Shown here one piece after another: positions 59,224-64,000 of a stretch of DNA of 64,000 nucleotides; within the stretch, counting starts at the first letter, position 1; the number at the start of each line of letters is the position of its first letter. This stretch comes from Centipeda felix. Lineage in GTDB: Bacteria; Bacillota; Negativicutes; Selenomonadales; Selenomonadaceae. Below the pieces are notes generated by a model, which was not told the DNA's origin, did not search any database, and worked only from the letters and a program-made list of their open reading frames with translations. The stretch lies in the NCBI RefSeq assembly GCF_900186465.1, contig NZ_LT891957.1, positions 246,328 to 310,327 of the forward strand, written 5' to 3'. The translations under genes and the position numbers were made by a program.

Positions 59224-59688
59224 TCAGATTTCTCCTTTCAACTTGCTATCTAATATTTTATAAATTTCAGTCGAATCACAAGATAACAATTTCTCCAATT
59301 GCTTTGCATCACGAATCAGTTCCGTAATGCTTTTTAGGATGTTTAACTGTTTCTGCGATTCATTTAACGCCAGAAGAAATACAACTCGAACATCTGTGGT
59401 TTCATCATCTGTCCCCATGACAGTGAATGTAACAGGATGTCTCAATACGCCAACACTGATTGCATTCTGCTTGACATATTCGGGATCCGTATGTGGAATG
59501 GCTACCCCAAAGGGCTCTGTTGGTAGCCCTGTCGGAAAATTTTGTTCCCGCCTCCTTACCCCCTCTAAAAAGCCCTCATTAACAAGATTAAGATCATAGA
59601 GAGGCTTTGCTAACTGTTCAAAGATTTCATTCTGCGTCGATGCAATAACATCTGTTTGAATAAGATCTTCGTTTATAATAATCTTCAC
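59224..59688 (-). CDS. PTS EIIA (fructose/mannitol-type domain)
   Basis: 154 aa. Phosphorylatable His66 in FGVAIPHTDPEYV. It is a PTS_EIIA_2 domain of the kind found as GatA. The order EIIA-EIIB-EIIC behind the regulator gene is typical. AT-rich. Confidence 0.92.
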   Translation of the reverse strand: MKIIINEDLIQTDVIASTQNEIFEQLAKPLYDLNLVNEGFLEGVRRREQNFPTGLPTEPFGVAIPHTDPEYVKQNAISVGVLRHPVTFTVMGTDDETTDVRVVFLLALNESQKQLNILKSITELIRDAKQLEKLLSCDSTEIYKILDSKLKGEI

Positions 59689-59709
59689 AAAAGCCCTCCT
59701 TTAGAATAT

Positions 59710-60447
59710 CTATCTTTGATAGACTGTACCTAGGTAATATCGATTCGATTTCAGCCATACGTTGCCGAACTCGACCACTTTGCTCGAATCCAGATGGACT
59801 AACTGAACTAGATGCAATACAGGTGCATCATCTGAAACCTGTAAGAAGGCTGCACGCTCTCTGCCGACTACACGAGCCGCATATTGACTCTCCGAGAACT
59901 TAATCTTTGTTCCCGCAATTCGTTCAATTGCAGTAAAAAGAGATTCCTTGGTAAAGTCAACATGTTCAACACCCCGACACAAGGAAATATTTACTCGATT
60001 TTCAATCAGCATGACAGGCTCACCATCAACGCTTCTGACACGCTTCAAATAAAAGACATCATCTCCCGGGGAAATATTCAATCGATCCGCTGTGTAAGGA
60101 TTTGCCGGCTCAATACGAGCCTCTATTACCATTGTCTCAAACTGAATATTTCGCTCAGCAAGAGCCTCAGCAAAAGAGAGAAGCCCTTTACTCAGTGGAT
60201 AGGAAATCTTATTATCTGTAACAAAAGTCCCTTTCCCTTGTACCTGTGACAGCAACCCCTCATCACAAAGAATTGCGATTGCCTTTTTTACAGTTCCACG
60301 ACTAACCTTTAGAGAATTCACTATACTGTTTTCAGAATCTATCTGCTGCCCATACCCCCATGTTCCGTTATAAATATTATTGCGTATCCAATCAGCAACC
60401 TGTTCGTACAACGGCGTCATACCATTCTTTTGAAGATTGTTTGTCAT
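59710..60447 (-). CDS. GntR/HutC-family transcriptional regulator
   Basis: 245 aa from ATG 60447 (MTNNLQKNGMTPLYEQVADWI) behind AAAGGATG; the frame extends seven codons further. N-terminal winged helix (about 10-80, DSENSIVNSLKVSRGTVKKAIAIL), then a UTRA ligand domain (about 95-240). First gene of the operon; an operator-like nested palindrome overlaps its promoter. It probably represses the PTS operon until a sugar phosphate binds. Confidence 0.92.
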   Translation of the reverse strand: MTNNLQKNGMTPLYEQVADWIRNNIYNGTWGYGQQIDSENSIVNSLKVSRGTVKKAIAILCDEGLLSQVQGKGTFVTDNKISYPLSKGLLSFAEALAERNIQFETMVIEARIEPANPYTADRLNISPGDDVFYLKRVRSVDGEPVMLIENRVNISLCRGVEHVDFTKESLFTAIERIAGTKIKFSESQYAARVVGRERAAFLQVSDDAPVLHLVQLVHLDSSKVVEFGNVWLKSNRYYLGTVYQR

Positions 60448-60478
60448 GATAAACATCCTTTGTCTCATAGAAATATAT

Positions 60479-60516
60479 AGATGTACTTACTTGTCTATAT
60501 ACAACTATGTACATCT
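60479..60516. promoter_or_regulatory. Nested palindromic operator for the GntR regulator
   Basis: Outer arms AGATGTAC (60479-60486) and GTACATCT (60509-60516) and inner box TTGTCTATATACAA (60491-60504, near-perfect TTGTxTATAxACAA) share the same centre at 60497.5. They lie just past the -10 of the promoter. HutC-type GntR proteins bind similar sites. Confidence 0.75.
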
Positions 60517-60519
60517 TGT

Positions 60520-60547
60520 ATTTTACAGCATTCTCCAATAAAGTCAA
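60520..60547 (-). promoter_or_regulatory. Promoter of the gntR-PTS operon
   Basis: Minus strand: -35 TTGACT (60542-60547), 16-bp spacer, -10 TAAAAT (60520-60525). The operator overlaps the start site, so bound repressor should block initiation. Confidence 0.75.
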
Positions 60548-60596
60548 TAGCGATTGAGAAAAATATATAGTTTTTATGAAATGATAAAAGAAGCGA

Positions 60597-60634
60597 GGCT
60601 GTTGCACGAAGTTTTCTAGCTTCGTGCAACAGCC
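60597..60634. repeat. Palindromic repeat, copy 4
   Basis: GGCTGTTGCACGAAG and its exact reverse complement CTTCGTGCAACAGCC with a loop of about 8 bases. It lies 5 bp beyond the rnc stop and 50 bp from the GntR promoter, on the right side of the AT-rich operon. It is likely the rnc terminator on the minus strand. Confidence 0.85.
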
Positions 60635-60639
60635 CCAAC

Positions 60640-61356
60640 TCACTCCTTCTTTATACATCTGAGTGCGGCTTCTGCCGCATGCTGCTCCGCCTCTTTTTTG
60701 CTGCGTCCTATTCCTTCGCCCAGGACCTCCATCCCAATGCGAACGCGCATGGTAAACCGCTTATCATGGTCGGGACCACTCTCAGCGACCTGCTCGTAGG
60801 CAATACATTCATGCCTGTGACCTTGTACGTATTCCTGCAGCATCGTCTTGTAATCCTGTGCGACGTGTTCCTGCCGCAGATGCGGCAGCTCGTCGGCAAA
60901 CTGACGCTGCACATAGGCGCGTGCCGCATCCCAGCCACGGTCAAGGTAGACCGCGCCGATCACCGCCTCAAAGACGTTCTCAAGGTTGTTCTGCCGCTCT
61001 GCTCCGCCGCCGAGCATCTCGCCGCGCCCCATGCGCAGATGTGCTCCGAGATGCAGCCGGCGCGCCAGCCGTGCGAGCGTCTCGCTCTGCACGAGACTCG
61101 CGCGCATCTTCGTCAGCTCCCCCTCCGCACAGTGCGGATAGGCGTCGTAGAGATACGTACTGATCGCGAGCTCGAGAACGGCATCGCCCAGAAACTCCAG
61201 CCGCTCGTTATGTGCTGCGTGTCCCCGTGCCTCGTTGGCATAGGAGGGATGGGTCAGCGCCTCGTCGAGGGTGGAGAGATTGGCAAAATCTATGCCGAGG
61301 GACGCAGAAAGGCGCACGAGTTCCGCGCGCCTTTTTTCCGTTATCGGATATGTCAT
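60640..61356 (-). CDS. rnc: Ribonuclease III
   Basis: Double-stranded-RNA endonuclease for rRNA and mRNA processing. 238 aa. The endonuclease domain has NERLEFLGDAVLELAIS (signature with catalytic acids) and ENVFEAVIGAVYLDRG; a C-terminal dsRBD covers about 165-235 (DYKTMLQEYVQGHRH, GIGRSKKEAEQHAAEAALR). ATG 61356 overlaps the fabF stop by 4 bp, the usual acpP-fabF-rnc order. Confidence 0.96.
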   Translation of the reverse strand: MTYPITEKRRAELVRLSASLGIDFANLSTLDEALTHPSYANEARGHAAHNERLEFLGDAVLELAISTYLYDAYPHCAEGELTKMRASLVQSETLARLARRLHLGAHLRMGRGEMLGGGAERQNNLENVFEAVIGAVYLDRGWDAARAYVQRQFADELPHLRQEHVAQDYKTMLQEYVQGHRHECIAYEQVAESGPDHDKRFTMRVRIGMEVLGEGIGRSKKEAEQHAAEAALRCIKKE

Positions 61357-62603
61357 GATTCTTTCGCGTATTTCTTAACGACGAGACAGGCGTTGTGTCC
61401 GCCAAAGCCGAACGAGTTGGAAATCGCCGCACGCACTGTCTTAGCGCGTGCTTTGTTCGGCACATAGTCCAGATCCAGCCCCTCATCCGGCGTCTCGTAG
61501 TTGATCGTCGGCGGGAGCATATCGTTCTCCACCGCAAGAACGCTCGCGATCAGCTCCACACTGCCTGCCGCTCCGAGAAGATGTCCCGTCATGGACTTGA
61601 TCGAGGAGACGGCGACATCCTTCGCCGCCGCACCCCAGACCGTCTTGATCGCCTCGGTCTCACAGAGATCGTTCATGTGCGTGGACGTGCCATGTGCATT
61701 GACATAGTCGACGTCCTCGGGACGCAGCCCTGCATCATCGAGTGCCAGCTGCATGCACTTTGCCTGATACTCGCCGTGCGGCGCCGGGCTCGTGATATGA
61801 TAGCCGTCCGAGTTCGAGCCGTAGCCGACAAGCTCTGCGTAGATATGCGCACCGCGCGCCTCGGCGTGTTCGAGCGTCTCGAGCACGACCAGCCCTGCGC
61901 CCTCGCCCATGACGAACCCCGAGCGGTTCTTGTCAAAGGGACGCGAAGCGTGCGCAGGATCGTCATTGTGATCCGTGCAGAGCGCCTTCATCGCCGCAAA
62001 GCCCGCACTCGCCGCCTCGGAGATGCTCGCCTCCGTGCCGCCCGCGATCATGACATCTGCCTCGCCGCGCTGCATGACGCGATAGGCGTCACCGACACAG
62101 TTCGCGCCCGTGGCGCACGCCGTCACGATGCAGGACACGGGGCCGTGCAGACCGTAGTTGATCGCAACCTGCCCCGCTGCCATGTTGGCGATCATCATGG
62201 GGATGAAAAAGGGGCTGACACGCTCGGGGCCCTTTTCAAAGAGACGCTCATAGGTGCTGTGCATCGTCTCGATGCCGCCGATGCCCGCGCCGACATAGGC
62301 GCCGATGCGGTCACGGTTCTCCTTATCGAGATCGAGCCCCGCATCCTTCAATGCCATGCCCGCCGAGACGACGGCAAACTGCGCATAGCGATCCATGCGC
62401 TTGGCTTCCTTCTTGTCGATGTAACCGTCAATGGAAAAATCCTTGACCTCGCCGGCAATCTGCGCGGCGTAGCGTGTCGCGTCGAAGCGGGTGATGCGGT
62501 CGATGCCGTTCTTTCCTGCGAGAAGCGCATCCCAGAACGCCTCCTTGCCGATGCCGATCGGTGTGATCGGGCCGACCCCCGTAACGACTATCCTCTGTTT
62601 CAA
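61353..62603 (-). CDS. fabF: Beta-ketoacyl-ACP synthase II
   Basis: Condensing enzyme of fatty-acid elongation. 416 aa. Start MKQRIVVTGVGPITPIGIGKEAF. Catalytic Cys in SCIVTACATGANCVGDAYR; the two His are in VNAHGTSTHMNDLCE and KSMTGHLLGAAGSVE. Situated between the FabK-like gene and rnc. Confidence 0.97.
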   Translation of the reverse strand: MKQRIVVTGVGPITPIGIGKEAFWDALLAGKNGIDRITRFDATRYAAQIAGEVKDFSIDGYIDKKEAKRMDRYAQFAVVSAGMALKDAGLDLDKENRDRIGAYVGAGIGGIETMHSTYERLFEKGPERVSPFFIPMMIANMAAGQVAINYGLHGPVSCIVTACATGANCVGDAYRVMQRGEADVMIAGGTEASISEAASAGFAAMKALCTDHNDDPAHASRPFDKNRSGFVMGEGAGLVVLETLEHAEARGAHIYAELVGYGSNSDGYHITSPAPHGEYQAKCMQLALDDAGLRPEDVDYVNAHGTSTHMNDLCETEAIKTVWGAAAKDVAVSSIKSMTGHLLGAAGSVELIASVLAVENDMLPPTINYETPDEGLDLDYVPNKARAKTVRAAISNSFGFGGHNACLVVKKYAKES

Positions 62604-62622
62604 ACCAACCGACTCCTTTCCG

Positions 62623-63570
62623 CTAATTCGCTGCTGCGAGCTGCTGTTTCAACTCCTCAAATATCTCATGAACACTCATAATCCGATCAATACGCGGCAT
62701 AAATTCGCCGGTAAAGACAAGTCCCGTCTCCACGTCGCCCTGCTGTGCACGCGAGAGCGCACGGATGATGCAGAAGTGGTGATCGCACTGCTTGAGGCAG
62801 TGGTCACAGACCTTCGGCGGGACGGGTCCTTCCATGATCCGCGCGGAGAACGGAGTGCGCACAGCACGCCCGGGAAGCCCCACGGGACTGTGGATGATGA
62901 CCACGTCCTCCTGCTTCGTCTTCAAATAGTACTCTTTCAGCGACGGTGCCGCATTGGACTCGACGCTCGCAGCAAAGCGCGAGCCGAGCTGCACGCCGTC
63001 CGCACCCATCTTGTGCAGATCGGCAATATCCTGTCCCGTCAGAATGCCGCCGGCAGCGAACACGGGGATCTTCACAGCGGCGCGGACATCGGAGATGATG
63101 CTGCGCACCGACTGATCCGTACCGAGATGCCCGCCTGCCTCCTTGCCCTCGACCACGACGGCAGCCGCACCGAGTTTTTCGGATATCTTCGCCAGTTTGG
63201 CCGAGGAGACAATCGGCACGATCGGCGTCCCCGATTCCTTGCCATACTGGAACATATCACGGGAGAATCCAGCGCCTGCGACGACGAGATCAATGCCCTC
63301 GTCGATGGCAATTTTAACGGCATCAGCAAAGTCTTTTGCCGCGACCATCTCGTTGATGCCGATGATCCCATGGGGAGAAAGTGAGCGTGCGAGCCGGATC
63401 TCATAGCGCAGCTCCTTCGGCTTCATGCCGGATGCTGCGATGAGCCCGATCCCTCCCTCGTTTGCAGCGGCAGCAGCGAGACGCGCTGTCGTGATGCGAA
63501 TCGCCATGCCGCCCTGAATGATGGGGATCGTAGCCACTTTCTTGCCGATCCTCACCTCGGGTAGTCTCAT
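62623..63570 (-). CDS. NAD(P)H-dependent flavin oxidoreductase, FabK/nitronate-monooxygenase family
   Basis: 315 aa FMN TIM barrel from ATG 63570 (MRLPEVRIGKKVATIPIIQGGMAIRI) behind GGAGGG. Conserved AAAAANEGGIGLIAAS, AGAGFSRDM and VVEGKEAGGHLGT are shared by FabK enoyl-ACP reductases and 2-nitropropane dioxygenases. The C-terminal CDHCLKQCDHHFC cysteine-rich motif is not seen in classical FabK. Location next to fabF and acpP suggests an enoyl reductase role, but the alternative stands. Confidence 0.8.
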   Translation of the reverse strand: MRLPEVRIGKKVATIPIIQGGMAIRITTARLAAAAANEGGIGLIAASGMKPKELRYEIRLARSLSPHGIIGINEMVAAKDFADAVKIAIDEGIDLVVAGAGFSRDMFQYGKESGTPIVPIVSSAKLAKISEKLGAAAVVVEGKEAGGHLGTDQSVRSIISDVRAAVKIPVFAAGGILTGQDIADLHKMGADGVQLGSRFAASVESNAAPSLKEYYLKTKQEDVVIIHSPVGLPGRAVRTPFSARIMEGPVPPKVCDHCLKQCDHHFCIIRALSRAQQGDVETGLVFTGEFMPRIDRIMSVHEIFEELKQQLAAAN

Positions 63571-63743
63571 ATAAGCCCTCCAATCGGGAAAGTGCACTGC
63601 CTCCGGCAGGTCTCTCCGTAGAAGTTTCGGCTCCCCCTCCACCCATTGCTGTTCGTTTGTACCGCCGGATGGAAGGCGGATCTATTCATGCAGGGCACAC
63701 AGAAGCCCTGGTTTTATACATAATTAATTCCGCCTTTTGAGAA
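63571..63743. other. Leader between acpP terminator and fabK-like gene
   Basis: No gene. Hairpin-capable stretches CCGCC/GGCGG (about 63661-63680) and AGGGC...GCCCT (about 63697-63711). A TATAAAA-like AT block near 63713-63728 could be a promoter on the minus strand, giving a leader of about 140 nt. Confidence 0.4.
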
Positions 63744-63775
63744 AAATCCCGTGCGCCTCAGCTGTCACGGGATTT
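63744..63775 (-). terminator. acpP terminator
   Basis: AAATCCCGTG / CACGGGATTT with a 12-base loop, followed on the minus strand by ATTTTTC. It lies about 50 bp past the acpP stop. Confidence 0.8.
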
Positions 63776-63822
63776 CCCAAAAAGACCGATATGGTGCAGT
63801 GCCGCAGCGCGGCCGCAGTCCA

Positions 63823-64000
63823 TTACTTGTGCTGGTCGATGTAATTGACGACATCCTGAACCGTCTTGATCTTCTCAGCAGCCTCATCAGGGATCTCGAC
63901 GTTAAACTCTTCCTCAAATGCCATGATGAGCTCAACGATGTCGAGGGAATCAGCACCAAGATCGTCAATGAACGTCGACTCCAAGGTGACCTCATCAGCC
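63823..64000 (-). CDS. acpP: Acyl carrier protein (5' end beyond window)
   Basis: Carries fatty-acyl intermediates on 4'-phosphopantetheine. 58 codons are visible, ending ...VVNYIDQHK before TAA at 63823-63825. The phosphopantetheine site is [20 protein letters not shown] (Ser of DSL). The N-terminal 20 or so residues lie beyond the edge. Confidence 0.96.
   Translation of the reverse strand, partial: ADEVTLESTFIDDLGADSLDIVELIMAFEEEFNVEIPDEAAEKIKTVQDVVNYIDQHK

Noticed and set aside
1-64000. CRISPR arrays, prophage genes, rRNA operons, replication origin
   Set aside because: No regularly spaced direct repeats, cas genes, phage structural genes, rRNA sequence or dnaA-type cluster were seen.

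Overview
The window looks like a chromosomal segment of a Negativicutes bacterium, probably Selenomonas or a close relative. This is inferred from protein content, with no database search. It combines Firmicutes-type gene order (rplU-prp-rpmA, obgE-yhbY-proB) with RND efflux genes expected in a diderm cell, pyruvate:ferredoxin oxidoreductase and an anaerobic (early-cobalt) B12 pathway. Most of the window is GC-rich. About 53.8-60.6 kb is visibly more AT-rich. Most genes lie on the minus strand in long runs with 4-bp ATGA/GTGA overlaps.

Layout (minus strand unless stated). 1-4.7 kb: rplU, prp, rpmA, obgE, yhbY, proB, proA. 4.7-18.2 kb: one B12 transcription unit reading cbiD, E, T, F, G, H, J, C, A, cobU, cobQ, cbiB, cobS, a PduX-like kinase, a CobC-like phosphatase, then crcB. 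18.4-23.9 kb: lexA, tyrA, aroF, a GNAT enzyme, nth, a PFL/DUF711 protein and an ACT protein. 23.9-27.5 kb: two paralogous secreted proteins, a NYN-domain protein and a dicarboxylate/amino-acid symporter. 27.6-36.2 kb: PFOR, enoyl-CoA hydratase, a CorA-type transporter, ychF, a DUF1858 protein (+) and a methyltransferase. 36.2-37.6 kb: a fused AmmeMemoRadiSam B-A protein. 37.8-43.0 kb: tRNA-Leu(UAG) and a three-gene TerB-domain / P-loop ATPase / SF2 helicase operon that matches the published Shango anti-phage system. 43.4-47.3 kb: an ABC importer with two substrate-binding lipoproteins. 47.6-49.2 kb (+): tag-azlC-azlD. 49.3-53.7 kb: an RND pump and its adaptor. 53.8-55.1 kb: an IS3-family element. 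55.2-60.5 kb: an AT-rich galactitol-type PTS operon with GntR regulator, FGGY kinase and class II aldolase. 60.6-64 kb: rnc, fabF, a FabK-like oxidoreductase and acpP.

Several repeat families are the main unexplained structure. One is a roughly 165-bp element with terminal inverted repeats whose two full copies lie in the presumed 5' leaders of the B12 operon and of nifJ, and whose inner hairpins show compensatory changes between copies. A second is a perfect or near-perfect palindrome (arm GGCTGTTGCACGAAG) in four places, two of which bracket the AT-rich PTS island. A third is a GC-rich 'CCCCTTCCCCGTCATACGGGGAAGG'-type element that accompanies both.

The best candidate for a distinct biological system is the Shango-like operon at 37.9-43.0 kb. 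I recognise it as an already described defence type, so it is not undescribed. The transcribed repeat family is the more open question. All start sites, promoters and terminators were read by eye.
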